Shown: positions 26,850 through 36,147 of the stretch, one piece after another
How positions within the stretch are numbered: position 1 is the first letter of the stretch
How the letters are laid out: each line of letters starts with the position of its first letter
Assembly: GCF_018390555.1 (NCBI RefSeq)
Contig: NZ_JAHBGB010000044.1
Span: 771,424-835,423 of the forward strand
DNA length: 64,000 bases
Source of the DNA: Ancylobacter oerskovii
Lineage (GTDB): Bacteria; Pseudomonadota; Alphaproteobacteria; Rhizobiales; Xanthobacteraceae
Direction: 5' to 3'
Notes under the pieces: generated by a model
What the model was told of the DNA's origin: nothing
Databases searched by the model: none
The model's input: the letters and a program-made list of their open reading frames with translations, nothing else
Made by a program: the position numbers and the translations under genes

Positions 26850-27884
26850 ATGCGGGATGGCTGGCGGCACGTATTACTTCACCGGCGGCATGTGCTGGCG
26901 CTTGCGGGTGCGGCCGCGCTGCTGCCGATTGGCAGCGGCACGTCGCGGGCACAGGCCGATCCCGGCGACGCGGCGGTGAGCGATGTCACGCCCGTCGCCG
27001 AGCTGAAGCCCGGCCAATATGTGTGGCATCCCGAGCGAGCGCCCGAGGGCTTCGTCGCCATCATCGTCTCGCTGCCGGACCAGCGCTGCTACGTCTATCG
27101 CAACGGTGTGCGCATCGGCGTCTCCACCTGTTCGACCGGTCGTGCCGGCCACGAGACGCCGGTGGGAGTGTTCACCATCCTGCAGAAGGATGTCGACCAC
27201 CATTCCTCGCTCTATGACGACGCGCCGATGCCCTATGCCGAGCGGCTGACCTGGTCCGGCGTGGCGCTGCATGCCGGCGGCCTGCCGGGCTATCCGTCCT
27301 CGCATGGCTGCGTGCATCTGCCGATGGCGTTCTCCAAGCTGCTGTTCGGCATCACCCATTTCGGCACGCCGGTGATCATCGCCGACGCGCATTCCCAGCC
27401 GGCGGACGTGCTGCATCCCGGCCTGGTGCTGCCGGCGGACGCCACCACCGCGATCAAGACCGAAGCGCCGAAGGACGACAGCCCGGCGGCGGTCGCGGCC
27501 GCTGCGCAGATGGCGGCGGAGAACGCGGTTTCCATGGTGGTGAGCGGGGCCGACAAGCGGCTGACCGTGCTGAAGGACGGTGCGGTGGCGCTGACGGCGC
27601 CGGTGACCATCCGCGATCCCGGCACCCCTCTGGGCAATGTCGTCTATGTGCTGAAGAAGGTGAATGGCGAGGTGGCCTGGACCGCCATCGGCTTCGAGGG
27701 CAATGGTGCGGGGGCCGGCAAGGCGGCGAACGCCATCGACCGCATCACGGTGGCGCCGCAGGCCAACCAGCAACTCGCGCAGCTGCTGGTGCCGGGCTCG
27801 ACGCTGTTCGTCACCGACCTGCCGGCGGATGACGAGACGCGGTCGGGTAAGGACTTCGTGGTGATGTCGCAGGCGATGAGCTGA
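26850..27884 (+). CDS. L,D-transpeptidase (YkuD fold), probable Tat substrate
   Basis: A 344-residue exported protein. The N-terminus has a twin-arginine pair (LLHRRHVLALAGAAALLPIG) before a cleavage-like SRAQA, so Tat export is plausible. The YkuD domain spans about 65-175, with the catalytic SSHGCVHLP motif (H152, C154) that forms a thioacyl intermediate and makes 3-3 or lipoprotein crosslinks in peptidoglycan. The C-terminal half (about 190-340) is a separate domain of unknown function. The ATG at 26850 has a GGGGA element eight bases upstream; an in-frame ATG 159 bases upstream overlaps the terminator. The MepA-like gene follows after 14 bases. Confidence 0.9.
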   Translation: MRDGWRHVLLHRRHVLALAGAAALLPIGSGTSRAQADPGDAAVSDVTPVAELKPGQYVWHPERAPEGFVAIIVSLPDQRCYVYRNGVRIGVSTCSTGRAGHETPVGVFTILQKDVDHHSSLYDDAPMPYAERLTWSGVALHAGGLPGYPSSHGCVHLPMAFSKLLFGITHFGTPVIIADAHSQPADVLHPGLVLPADATTAIKTEAPKDDSPAAVAAAAQMAAENAVSMVVSGADKRLTVLKDGAVALTAPVTIRDPGTPLGNVVYVLKKVNGEVAWTAIGFEGNGAGAGKAANAIDRITVAPQANQQLAQLLVPGSTLFVTDLPADDETRSGKDFVVMSQAMS

Positions 27885-27898
27885 GAGGGGAGGCCGGG

Positions 27899-28804
27899 AT
27901 GCGCCGTCTTCTCTCGGTTCTCGTGCTCGCCGGGCTGGTGCTGGCCGGCGCGTCGCATGCGCAGGAAGAGGTGCCACCACCGGCCGCCAGGCCCGCCGCC
28001 GCGGGGGCCACGCCGGCCAAGCAGCTGTTCGGTGCGGTGAAGGGTCCGGCCGATGGGCTGGCGCCGCGCGCCATCGGCTTCTACTCGCGCGGCTGCCTCG
28101 CGGGCGGGCAGGCGCTGCCGGTCACCGGTCCGACCTGGCAGGCGATGCGGCTGTCGCGCAACCGCAATTGGGGGCATCCCGACCTCGTCGCCTTCCTCGA
28201 ACGGCTCGCGGCCCAGGTCCCCAAGGTCGGCTGGTCAGGCCTGCTCGTCGGCGACATGGCGCAGCCGCGGGGAGGGCCGATGGCCACCGGCCACGCCTCG
28301 CACCAGATCGGCCTCGACGCCGATATCTGGCTGACGCCGATGCCGAAGAAGGTCTTCTCCGCGCAGGAGCGCGAGGACGTGTCGGCGACGATGATCGTGC
28401 GGCCGGACCGGCTCGACGTCGACGGCAAGGTGTGGACGCCGGCGCATGTGGCGATCATCCGCGCCGCCGCCCTGGACGAGCGCGTCGAGCGGGTGCTGGT
28501 GAATGCGGCGATCAAGAAGGCGCTGTGCCGCGATGCGCGCGGGGATCGCTCCTGGCTGCAGAAGGTGCGTCCCTATTGGGGGCACGACTACCACATGCAT
28601 GTGCGCATCTCCTGCCCGGCCTCGAGCCCCGATTGCCGTCCGCAGGACGCGGTGGTGCCGGGCGATGGCTGCGACAAGCTCGACTGGTGGTTCTCCGACG
28701 GCGTGCTGCATCCCAAGCCGCCCAAGGTGCCGCCGAAGCCGGTGCCGCCGGTGACGCTGGCCCAGCTGCCGCCGGCCTGCGCGGCGGTGCTGAAGGCGCC
28801 GTGA
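27899..28804 (+). CDS. mepA: penicillin-insensitive murein endopeptidase (MepA, M74)
   Basis: A 301-residue periplasmic endopeptidase. A Sec signal peptide (MRRLLSVLVLAGLVLAGASH) is followed by the mature domain. LAS-type zinc ligands are visible: H132 and H135 with D140/D142 in the block GHASHQIGLDADIW, and H229, H232 and H234 in HDYHMH. Cysteine pairs (SCPASSPDC) are typical of MepA. The family cuts D-Ala-mDAP (4-3) and mDAP-mDAP (3-3) crosslinks. Pairing with an upstream L,D-transpeptidase gene suggests a make-and-break unit for 3-3 crosslinks. Confidence 0.93.
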   Translation: MRRLLSVLVLAGLVLAGASHAQEEVPPPAARPAAAGATPAKQLFGAVKGPADGLAPRAIGFYSRGCLAGGQALPVTGPTWQAMRLSRNRNWGHPDLVAFLERLAAQVPKVGWSGLLVGDMAQPRGGPMATGHASHQIGLDADIWLTPMPKKVFSAQEREDVSATMIVRPDRLDVDGKVWTPAHVAIIRAAALDERVERVLVNAAIKKALCRDARGDRSWLQKVRPYWGHDYHMHVRISCPASSPDCRPQDAVVPGDGCDKLDWWFSDGVLHPKPPKVPPKPVPPVTLAQLPPACAAVLKAP

Positions 28805-28852
28805 GAGGGGCGCCGGCGGGCTGACGGGCTTTCCGGTTGCCGGCGCCTGCGT

Positions 28853-29011
28853 GCTTCGAGGCTCGCTGCGCTCGTACCTCAGCATGAGGTGAAACTGTCC
28901 CCAGCCTCCCCATCCTGAGGTGAGACTGTCCCTGAGCCTCCTCGGCATGAGGTGAAGCTGTCTCTAAGCCTCCTCATCCTGAGGTGCCCGGCCTAGCCGG
29001 GCCTCGAAGGA
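28853..29011. repeat. tandem palindromic intergenic repeat cluster
   Basis: Four imperfect units of about 32 bp, starting at 28877, 28905, 28937 and 28969, share CCTC...ATGAGGTGA-CTGTC or CCTGAGGTG cores. The block opens with a CTTCGAGG...CCTCAGCATGAGG palindrome and closes with CCTGAGGTGCCCGGCC...CCGGGCCTCGAAGGA. The closing unit (28972-29011) recurs nearly identically at 57861-57902. No gene is seen in this 243-base gap between mepA and the convergent GMC gene. Confidence 0.8.
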
Positions 29012-29047
29012 CGCAGGTGATGACCGCCCTTCTATCCTGCCGGGATC

Positions 29048-30673
29048 CTACCGCCCATCGGCGCGGATCATCGCCGCCGCCTTCTCGGCGATCATCATGG
29101 TGGGGGAGGCGGTGTTGCCGGACACGATGGTCGGCATCACCGAGGCGTCGACCACGCGCAGGCCCTCGATGCCGAACACCCGCAGCCGCTCGTCGACCAC
29201 CGCCATGGGGTCGCTCGGCAGGCCCATCTTCGCGGTGCCGACCGGATGGAAGATGGTGGTGCCGATCTCGCCGGCGGCGCGGATGAGGCTGGCCTCGTCG
29301 TCGCCGACCGAGGGGCCGGGCAGGAATTCCTCCGGGCGAAGCGATGCCAGCGCCGGCCGCGCGACGATGCGGCGGGCGACGCGCAGGCTGTCGGCGGCCA
29401 CCTGCCGATCGTCATCCGTCGCAAGATAGTTCGGGCGAATCGCCGGCGCCGCCGCCGGATCGGGGCTCACGAGGCGCACGTCGCCGCGGCTCGACGGGCG
29501 TAGGTTGCACACGCTCATGGTGAAGGCGGGGAAGGGGTGCAGCTTCTCGCCGAACGTGCCGAGCGACAGCGGCTGAACGTGGAACTCGATGTCGGCGCGC
29601 TCCTTTTCCGGCCGCGAGCGGGTGAACAGGCCGAGTTGCGAGGGCGCCATGGTGAGCGGCCCGCGCCGGAACAGCGCGTAGTCGAGCGCCATCGACGCCT
29701 TGCCGAACAGCGAGTGAGTGCGTTCGTTCAGCGTGCCGGCGCCATGCACCTTGTAGATCAGCCGCAATTGCAGATGGTCCTGGAGGTTGGCGCCGATGCC
29801 CGGCCGGTCGTGCCGGACATCGATGCCGTGGCGGGCGAGGTCGGCGCCGGGGCCGATGCCCGACAGCATCAGGATCTGCGGCGAGCCGATGGCGCCGGCC
29901 GAGAGAATGACCTCGCCGCGGGCGCGGGCGGTGCGAGAGACGCCATCCTGCCGGTAGGCGATGCCGACGGCGCGGTGGCCATCGAGAATCACCCGCTCGG
30001 TGAGGCATCCGGTGCGCAAGGTGAGATTCGGCCGGTTCAGCACCGGCTTGAGAAAGCCCCGGGCGGCGCTCCAGCGCAGGCCGCGCTTCTGGTTCACCTG
30101 GAAATAGGCCGAACCTTCATTGTCGCCGGTGTTGTAGTCGTCGATGGGTGGGATGCCGTCCTGCGCCGCGGCCTCGCGCACCTTGTCCAGCAGCGGCCAG
30201 GTGAGGCGCGGGAACTCCACCCGCCATTCCCCACCGGCGCCGTGGAAGGCGCTGGCGCCGCGATAATGGTCCTCGTGGCTCTTGAAGATCGGCAGCACGT
30301 CGTCCCAGCCCCAGCCGGAAAGCCCCAGCTGGCGCCAGCCGTCATAGTCGCCGGCCTGGCCGCGCATGTAGATCATGGCGTTGATGGCGGAGCAGCCGCC
30401 GATCACCTTGCCGCGCGGATAGGCGAGGGCGCGCCCGTTCAGGCCCGGCTCGGCCTCGGTGCGGAACATCCAGTCGGCGCGCGGATTGCCGATGGCGAAC
30501 AGGTAGCCGACCGGGATGTGGAACCAGATCCAGTTGTCGCGCCCGCCGGCCTCGAGCAGCAGCACCCGGTTCTTCGGATCGGCGGAGAGCCGGTTGGCGA
30601 GCACGCAGCCGGCCGAACCGGCGCCGACGATGATGTAGTCGTAGAGATCCGGGCCCGATCGATCGTCCGTCAT
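29048..30673 (-). CDS. GMC-family flavoprotein oxidoreductase
   Basis: A 541-residue FAD enzyme of the glucose-methanol-choline family. The N-terminal dinucleotide motif is DYIIVGAGSAGCVLANRLSA. GMC signature 1 is YPRGKVIGGCSAINAMIYMR, and signature 2 includes GAIGSPQILMLSGIGPGADL. Catalytic H476 (FHPVGTAKMG) and N520 (SGNTASPTMM) are present. Choline, aliphatic alcohols or polyethylene glycol are possible substrates; no betB or betI adjoins, so choline dehydrogenase is not assumed. No signal peptide is seen. It is a single minus-strand gene whose promoter shares the 400-base gap with nuoA. Confidence 0.92.
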   Translation of the reverse strand: MTDDRSGPDLYDYIIVGAGSAGCVLANRLSADPKNRVLLLEAGGRDNWIWFHIPVGYLFAIGNPRADWMFRTEAEPGLNGRALAYPRGKVIGGCSAINAMIYMRGQAGDYDGWRQLGLSGWGWDDVLPIFKSHEDHYRGASAFHGAGGEWRVEFPRLTWPLLDKVREAAAQDGIPPIDDYNTGDNEGSAYFQVNQKRGLRWSAARGFLKPVLNRPNLTLRTGCLTERVILDGHRAVGIAYRQDGVSRTARARGEVILSAGAIGSPQILMLSGIGPGADLARHGIDVRHDRPGIGANLQDHLQLRLIYKVHGAGTLNERTHSLFGKASMALDYALFRRGPLTMAPSQLGLFTRSRPEKERADIEFHVQPLSLGTFGEKLHPFPAFTMSVCNLRPSSRGDVRLVSPDPAAAPAIRPNYLATDDDRQVAADSLRVARRIVARPALASLRPEEFLPGPSVGDDEASLIRAAGEIGTTIFHPVGTAKMGLPSDPMAVVDERLRVFGIEGLRVVDASVMPTIVSGNTASPTMMIAEKAAAMIRADGR

Positions 30674-30876
30674 GCGTCCACCTGCGCGCCGCAGCGGAGG
30701 GCGCGGCCCGTCGTTTCTGGACCATTATGCCGGGAACCGCCACTGGCCGAAGGGGTGACTCGGGGGAGGTGCGCGGGTGCCGTGGGCCGTGCCGGCGGCC
30801 TTCGTTGACGGAGCGTTTCGATCATCAATACGTGACGCGAGACGAAAGTCTAATGTCGCGATATTGTCCTAATGCA

Positions 30877-30911
30877 CCAACAGGATGCCGCAATGCGGCG
30901 TAACCTGTTGG
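30877..30911. promoter_or_regulatory. nested palindrome upstream of the nuo operon
   Basis: CCAACAGG (30877-30884) and CCTGTTGG (30904-30911) form a perfect outer stem around an inner GCCGC-AAT-GCGGC hairpin (30887-30899). It lies about 165 bases before nuoA and 205 before the divergent GMC gene. It could be an operator or a leader structure. The rest of this 401-base gap holds no gene; no consensus sigma-70 promoter stood out. Confidence 0.45.
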
Positions 30912-31074
30912 GAACGTTGGGTCGCCTGTGAATTTTGTATGCCAGAGGCGGTGCAAGGCTCATAGACGCCCTTGCCCTCTCTGGGGCGGTGAGATAAGGC
31001 TGCCCTGTGCTTTGAATATTTCGCAACTGAGGTTGCGCGCCGGACGGCGCCCACGCCCGGGGAGGATGCGGCTC

Positions 31075-31440
31075 ATGAGCAGCCTGCTTCAGGATTATCT
31101 GCCGGTCGTCATATTCATCGGGGTATCGGCCGTCATCGGCATCGCCCTGCTGGTGGCCCCGTTCCTGGTCGCCTTCTCCCGTCCCGACCCGGAGAAGATG
31201 TCGGCCTATGAATGTGGCTTCAATGCGTTCGACGACGCGCGCATGAAGTTCGACGTCCGCTTCTACCTGGTGTCGATCCTCTTCATCATCTTCGATCTCG
31301 AGGTCGCCTTCCTGTTCCCCTGGGCCATCACCTTCGGCGAACTGGGGCATTTCGGCTTCTGGTCGATGATGATTTTCCTCGCCGTGCTGACGATCGGCTT
31401 TGTCTACGAATGGAAGAAGGGAGCGCTCGAATGGGATTGA
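31075..31440 (+). CDS. nuoA: NADH-quinone oxidoreductase subunit A
   Basis: A 121-residue, three-helix membrane subunit of complex I near the quinone chamber. Diagnostic blocks are [20 protein letters not shown] (conserved Cys/Glu loop) and [23 protein letters not shown] 31075 lies nine bases after GGAGG; the ATG at 31066 directly abuts that element and is unlikely. It is the first gene of nuoA-N, and the stop overlaps the nuoB start by ten bases. Confidence 0.97.
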   Translation: MSSLLQDYLPVVIFIGVSAVIGIALLVAPFLVAFSRPDPEKMSAYECGFNAFDDARMKFDVRFYLVSILFIIFDLEVAFLFPWAITFGELGHFGFWSMMIFLAVLTIGFVYEWKKGALEWD

Positions 31441-32012
31441 GCGCCGCGCATACGCCCCTCGTCGCTCCGGCGGCCAAGGGGATCATCGACCCGAACACCG
31501 GCAAGCCCGTCGGCGCGACCGATCCGTTCTTCGTCGAGGTGAACAACGAGCTGGCCGACAAGGGCTTCCTCGTCACCGCCACCGACGAGCTCATCAACTG
31601 GGCCCGCACCGGCTCGCTGATGTGGATGACCTTCGGTCTCGCCTGCTGCGCGGTGGAGATGATGCAGGTCTCGATGCCGCGCTACGACGTGGAGCGCTTC
31701 GGTTTCGCGCCCCGCGCCTCGCCGCGCCAGTCGGACGTGATGATCGTCGCCGGCACGCTGACCAACAAGATGGCCCCGGCCCTGCGCAAGGTCTACGACC
31801 AGATGCCGGAGCCGCGCTACGTCATCTCCATGGGCAGCTGCGCCAATGGCGGCGGCTACTATCACTATTCCTATTCGGTGGTGCGCGGCTGCGACCGGAT
31901 CGTGCCGGTCGATATCTACATTCCGGGCTGTCCGCCGACGGCGGAGGCGCTGCTGTACGGCGTGCTGCTGCTGCAGAAGAAGATTCGCCGCACGGGCACC
32001 ATCGAACGCTGA
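31431..32012 (+). CDS. nuoB: NADH-quinone oxidoreductase subunit B
   Basis: A 193-residue peripheral subunit holding terminal 4Fe-4S cluster N2. Ligands are the adjacent C72-C73 ([10 protein letters not shown]), C137 (GSCANGG) and C167 ([11 protein letters not shown]). The ATG overlaps the end of nuoA by ten bases, indicating translational coupling. The N-terminal 40 residues are the variable extension usual in alphaproteobacteria. Confidence 0.97.
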   Translation: MGLSAAHTPLVAPAAKGIIDPNTGKPVGATDPFFVEVNNELADKGFLVTATDELINWARTGSLMWMTFGLACCAVEMMQVSMPRYDVERFGFAPRASPRQSDVMIVAGTLTNKMAPALRKVYDQMPEPRYVISMGSCANGGGYYHYSYSVVRGCDRIVPVDIYIPGCPPTAEALLYGVLLLQKKIRRTGTIER

Positions 32013-32073
32013 ACGACGGCCAAGGCCGAACGACCGACGCCGGGCGCGACAGAGCGGGCTAGACGGGTACACT

Positions 32074-32688
32074 ATGGACGAGACGCTGAGAGAGCTGGGG
32101 GCGCATATCGCCGAGGCGCTGCCGGATGCGATCGACGAGATCGTCGTCGCCTATGGCGAGCTCACCGTGACGGTGCCGGGCGCCGAGGTGGTGAAGGTGC
32201 TGACCTTCCTGCGCGACGACCCGTCCTGCCGGTTCGTCAGCTTCATCGACATTTGCGGCGTCGACTGGCCGAAGCGCGAGAAGCGTTTCGACGTGGTCTA
32301 CCACCTGCTGTCGCCGACGCTGAATGCCCGTATCCGGGTGAAGGCCGAGACAGACGAGACCACCCCGGTACCTTCGGCGACCGCGGTGTTCGCCGGCGCG
32401 CTGTGGTTCGAGCGCGAGGCCTACGACATGTACGGCATCCTGTTCTCCGGCCACCCGGAGCTGCGGCGCCTGCTCACCGACTACGGCTTCGACGGCTATC
32501 CGCTGCGCAAGGATTTCCCGACCACCGGCTTCGTCGAGGTCCGTTACGACGACGAGCGCAAGCGCGTGGTCTACGAGCCGGTGAAGCTCGCGCAGGAGTT
32601 CCGCAACTTCGACTTCCTGTCGCCGTGGGAGGGGCCTGACTATGTGCTCCCGGGCGACGAGAAGGCTTCTGCCCCCAAAGCCGGTTGA
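32074..32688 (+). CDS. nuoC: NADH-quinone oxidoreductase subunit C
   Basis: A 204-residue 30-kDa-type subunit of the connecting module, not fused to NuoD (unlike E. coli NuoCD). The family block [20 protein letters not shown] then [17 protein letters not shown] is clear. ATG 32074 fits the family N-terminus ([20 protein letters not shown]). The 61-base gap from nuoB holds nothing notable; nuoD follows 17 bases later. Confidence 0.97.
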   Translation: MDETLRELGAHIAEALPDAIDEIVVAYGELTVTVPGAEVVKVLTFLRDDPSCRFVSFIDICGVDWPKREKRFDVVYHLLSPTLNARIRVKAETDETTPVPSATAVFAGALWFEREAYDMYGILFSGHPELRRLLTDYGFDGYPLRKDFPTTGFVEVRYDDERKRVVYEPVKLAQEFRNFDFLSPWEGPDYVLPGDEKASAPKAG

Positions 32689-32705
32689 GGCGGAGTAAGA
32701 CGACC

Positions 32706-33923
32706 ATGAACGCTGCTGTCGGCACCGCATCCGCCACGACGACCGATCCCAACGTCCGCAATTTCCAGATCAATTTCGGCCCGCAGCATCCGGCGGCGCA
32801 CGGCGTGCTGCGCCTGGTGCTGGAGCTCGACGGCGAGGTCGTGGAACGCGTCGATCCGCATATCGGCCTCCTGCATCGCGGCACCGAGAAGCTGATCGAG
32901 ACCAAGACCTACGCCCAGGCGGTGCCCTATTTCGACCGGCTCGACTATGTCGCGCCGATGAACCAGGAGCACGCCTTCTGCCTCACCATCGAGCGCCTGC
33001 TCGGGGTGGAAGTGCCCAAGCGCGGCCAGCTCATCCGCGTGCTCTATTCCGAGATCGGCCGCATCCTGTCGCACATGCTCAACGTGACGACGCAGGCGAT
33101 GGACGTCGGCGCGCTCACCCCGCCGTTGTGGGGCTTCGAGGAGCGCGAGAAGCTGATGGTGTTCTACGAGCGCGCCTCGGGAAGCCGGATGCACGCCGCC
33201 TATTTCCGCGCCGGCGGCGTCCACCAGGACCTGCCGCGCCAGCTGGTCGAGGACATCCTCGCCTGGATCGACCCGTTCCTGAAGGTCTGCGACGACCTCG
33301 AGGGCCTGCTGACCGACAACCGCATCTTCAAGCAGCGCAATGTCGACATCGGCATCGTCAGCCTCGAGGACGCCTTCGCCTGGGGCTTCTCCGGCGTGAT
33401 GGTGCGCGGTTCCGGCGCCGCGTGGGACCTGCGCAAGGCGCTGCCCTACGAGTGCTATGACGAGCTGGAATTCGACATTCCGATCGGCAAGAACTGCGAC
33501 AATTACGATCGCTACTGTATTCGCATGGAGGAGATGCGGCAGTCGGCCTACATCATGCGCCAGTGCTGCGAGCGTCTTCTCAAGGAGCCGGGCCCGGTCT
33601 CGGCGGTGGACAACAAGATCGTCCCGCCCAAGCGCGGCGAGATGAAGCGCTCGATGGAAGCGCTCATCCATCACTTCAAGCTCTACACCGAAGGCTTCCA
33701 TGTGCCGGCCGGCGAGGTCTACGCCGCGGTGGAAGCGCCCAAGGGCGAATTCGGCGTCTATCTGGTGTCGGACGGCACCAACAAGCCCTATCGCTGCAAG
33801 ATCCGCGCGCCGGGCTTCGCCCATCTTCAATCGATGGATTTCATGTGCCGCGGCTACATGCTGGCGGACGTCTCGGCGATCCTCGGATCGCTGGATATCG
33901 TGTTCGGGGAAGTGGACCGCTGA
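32706..33923 (+). CDS. nuoD: NADH-quinone oxidoreductase subunit D
   Basis: A 405-residue 49-kDa-type subunit that lines the quinone site next to NuoB. Signatures are [20 protein letters not shown] (quinone-site His), [14 protein letters not shown], and the C-terminal end [20 protein letters not shown] followed by [13 protein letters not shown] 32706 ([14 protein letters not shown]) is preceded by GGAG. A TTG 21 bases upstream overlaps nuoC and is less likely. Length is typical for the unfused form. Confidence 0.97.
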   Translation: MNAAVGTASATTTDPNVRNFQINFGPQHPAAHGVLRLVLELDGEVVERVDPHIGLLHRGTEKLIETKTYAQAVPYFDRLDYVAPMNQEHAFCLTIERLLGVEVPKRGQLIRVLYSEIGRILSHMLNVTTQAMDVGALTPPLWGFEEREKLMVFYERASGSRMHAAYFRAGGVHQDLPRQLVEDILAWIDPFLKVCDDLEGLLTDNRIFKQRNVDIGIVSLEDAFAWGFSGVMVRGSGAAWDLRKALPYECYDELEFDIPIGKNCDNYDRYCIRMEEMRQSAYIMRQCCERLLKEPGPVSAVDNKIVPPKRGEMKRSMEALIHHFKLYTEGFHVPAGEVYAAVEAPKGEFGVYLVSDGTNKPYRCKIRAPGFAHLQSMDFMCRGYMLADVSAILGSLDIVFGEVDR

Positions 33924-33959
33924 GCCGCGGGCTCAGGGGTTCGATCGGAAGGGTACGGC

Positions 33960-34826
33960 ATGTCGGTCCGTAGGCTTGCGCCCAAGGAATTGCAGCCCGA
34001 GAGCTTCGCCTTCACGGCGGAGAATCTGGCTTGGGCGGAAAAGACCATCGCCAAATATCCGGCTGGCCGGCAGGCCAGCGCGGTGATCCCGCTGCTCATG
34101 CGCGCGCAGGAGCAGGCGGAGGGCTGGGTGTCGGAACCGGCGATGCGCTATGTCGGCGAGATGCTCGGCATGCCGCCGATCCGCGTCTATGAGATCGCCA
34201 CCTTCTATACGCAGTTCCAGCTGCTTCCCGTCGGCAAGAAGGCGCATATCCAGGTCTGCGGCACCACGCCCTGCATGCTGAAGGGCGCCGGCGACCTGAT
34301 GAAGGTCTGCAAGAAGAAAATCCATCCCGAGCCCTTCCATCTCAACGAGAGCGGCACGCTGTCCTGGGAAGAGGTGGAATGCGCCGGCGCCTGCGTGAAC
34401 GCGCCGATGGTGCAGGTGGTGGACGAGGTGTTCGAGGACCTCACCCCGGAAATCCTCGAGGGCATCATCGATGCCTTCGCGCGCGGCGAGAAGCCGGCCG
34501 TCGGTCCGCAGAACGGTCGCAAGAGCTCCGAGCCGGTCACCGGTCTTCGCGTGCTGACCTCGCCGGAACTCTATGACGGCTCGATGGTCGGCAAGGGAGC
34601 CGGGCTTGCGGCGGCGCGCGAGGCGATCGCCGCCCGCGAGGCAGCCGCCGCCCAGCCCAAGCCCGCCGAGCCGGCCGCCGCCGCGGCTCCGTCCGCGCCG
34701 CCGAAGTCCGATCCGGCCCCGGCCAAGCCGCCGGCCGCCGAGGCGGTGAAGGCCGCCGGCAATGCCGACAGCGAGAAGCCGTCCAAGCCCGTGGCGCCGC
34801 CCCCGGCCGGCGAGAAGGGTAACTGA
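33960..34826 (+). CDS. nuoE: NADH-quinone oxidoreductase subunit E with Ala/Pro-rich tail
   Basis: A 288-residue thioredoxin-like 24-kDa subunit binding 2Fe-2S cluster N1a through C100, C105, C141 and C145 (CGTTPC and CAGAC). The core ends near residue 180. A conserved alphaproteobacterial segment ([20 protein letters not shown]) follows, then a disordered Ala/Pro/Lys tail at about 217-288 that is not needed for the electron-transfer fold and is absent from E. coli NuoE. nuoF begins 10 bases after the stop. Confidence 0.96.
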   Translation: MSVRRLAPKELQPESFAFTAENLAWAEKTIAKYPAGRQASAVIPLLMRAQEQAEGWVSEPAMRYVGEMLGMPPIRVYEIATFYTQFQLLPVGKKAHIQVCGTTPCMLKGAGDLMKVCKKKIHPEPFHLNESGTLSWEEVECAGACVNAPMVQVVDEVFEDLTPEILEGIIDAFARGEKPAVGPQNGRKSSEPVTGLRVLTSPELYDGSMVGKGAGLAAAREAIAAREAAAAQPKPAEPAAAAAPSAPPKSDPAPAKPPAAEAVKAAGNADSEKPSKPVAPPPAGEKGN

Positions 34827-34836
34827 GGAGCGAACC

Positions 34837-36138
34837 ATGCTGGCCGACAAGGATCGCATCTTCACCAATATCTACGGCTACCAGGACTGGGGTCTTCCCG
34901 GCGCGCTGAAGCGCGGCTCCTGGGACGGCACCAAGACCATCATCGACGCCGGCCGCGACTGGATCATCGACCAGATGAAGGCCTCCGGCCTGCGCGGTCG
35001 TGGCGGAGCGGGCTTCCCCACCGGCCTGAAGTGGTCGTTCATGCCCAAGCAGTCGGACGGGCGCCCGCATTATCTGGTGGTGAACGCCGACGAATCCGAG
35101 CCCGGCACCTGCAAGGACCGCGAGATCCTGCGCCACGATCCGCATCATCTCGTCGAGGGCTGCCTGATCGCCGGCTTCGCCATGGGCGCGCATGCCGCCT
35201 ACATCTATGTGCGCGGCGAGTTCATCCTCGAGCGCGAGCGCCTGCAGGCGGCGGTCGACCAGGCCTATGAGGCCCGGCTGATCGGCAAGGACAACGTGCA
35301 TGGCTGGGACTTCGACATCGTCGTCCACCATGGCGCCGGCGCCTATATCTGCGGCGAGGAAACCGCGCTCATCGAGAGCCTGGAAGGCAAGAAGGGCCAG
35401 CCGCGCCTGAAGCCGCCTTTCCCGGCCAATGTCGGCCTCTATGGCTGCCCGACCACGGTGAACAACGTCGAATCCATCGCGGTGGCGCCGACCATCCTGC
35501 GCCGCGGCCCGGCCTGGTTCTCCGGCATCGGCCGGGCGAACAATGTCGGCACCAAGCTGTTCGGCATCTCCGGCCATGTGAACACGCCCTGCATCGTCGA
35601 AGAGGCGATGAGCATCCCGTTCAAGGAATTGATCGAGAAGCACGGCGGCGGGGTGCGCGGCGGCTGGGACAACCTGCTCGCCATCATTCCCGGCGGCGCG
35701 TCCTGCCCGGTGATCCCGGCGGCGGATTGCGAGGAGCTGATCATGGACTTCGACGGCTGCCGTGCCGTGAAGTCCTCTTTCGGCACCGCCGGCGTGCTGG
35801 TGATGGACAAGCAGACCGACATCATCCGCGCCATCGCCCGCATCTCCTATTTCTTCCGGCACGAGAGCTGCGGCCAGTGCACGCCCTGCCGCGAGGGCAC
35901 CGGCTGGATGTGGCGGGTGATGGACCGCATGGCTGAAGGGCGTGCCCAGAAGCGCGAGATCGACCTGCTGTTGCAGGTGACCACCCAGATCGAGGGTCAC
36001 ACCATCTGCGCGCTCGGCGATGCCGCCGCGTGGCCGGTGCAGGGCCTGATCCGGCATTTCCGTCCCGAGATCGAGAAGCGGATCGACCAGTATTCGGCGA
36101 ACCCGCATTCCGACCCGGTGCCGGTGGCGGCGGAGTAA
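34837..36138 (+). CDS. nuoF: NADH-quinone oxidoreductase subunit F
   Basis: A 433-residue 51-kDa-type subunit that oxidises NADH. The FMN/NADH glycine-rich loop is [31 protein letters not shown] and [19 protein letters not shown] are further site motifs. Cluster N3 ligands lie in [12 protein letters not shown], with a final Cys in [11 protein letters not shown] 34837 follows GAGGAG at a good distance; an in-frame ATG 75 bases upstream lies inside nuoE and adds Arg-rich residues. Confidence 0.97.
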   Translation: MLADKDRIFTNIYGYQDWGLPGALKRGSWDGTKTIIDAGRDWIIDQMKASGLRGRGGAGFPTGLKWSFMPKQSDGRPHYLVVNADESEPGTCKDREILRHDPHHLVEGCLIAGFAMGAHAAYIYVRGEFILERERLQAAVDQAYEARLIGKDNVHGWDFDIVVHHGAGAYICGEETALIESLEGKKGQPRLKPPFPANVGLYGCPTTVNNVESIAVAPTILRRGPAWFSGIGRANNVGTKLFGISGHVNTPCIVEEAMSIPFKELIEKHGGGVRGGWDNLLAIIPGGASCPVIPAADCEELIMDFDGCRAVKSSFGTAGVLVMDKQTDIIRAIARISYFFRHESCGQCTPCREGTGWMWRVMDRMAEGRAQKREIDLLLQVTTQIEGHTICALGDAAAWPVQGLIRHFRPEIEKRIDQYSANPHSDPVPVAAE

Positions 36139-36147
36139 GAGAGCATC

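Noticed and set aside
28877..29011. CRISPR array
   Set aside because: The 32-bp units are contiguous, imperfect palindromes with no unique spacers between them, and no cas genes are near.
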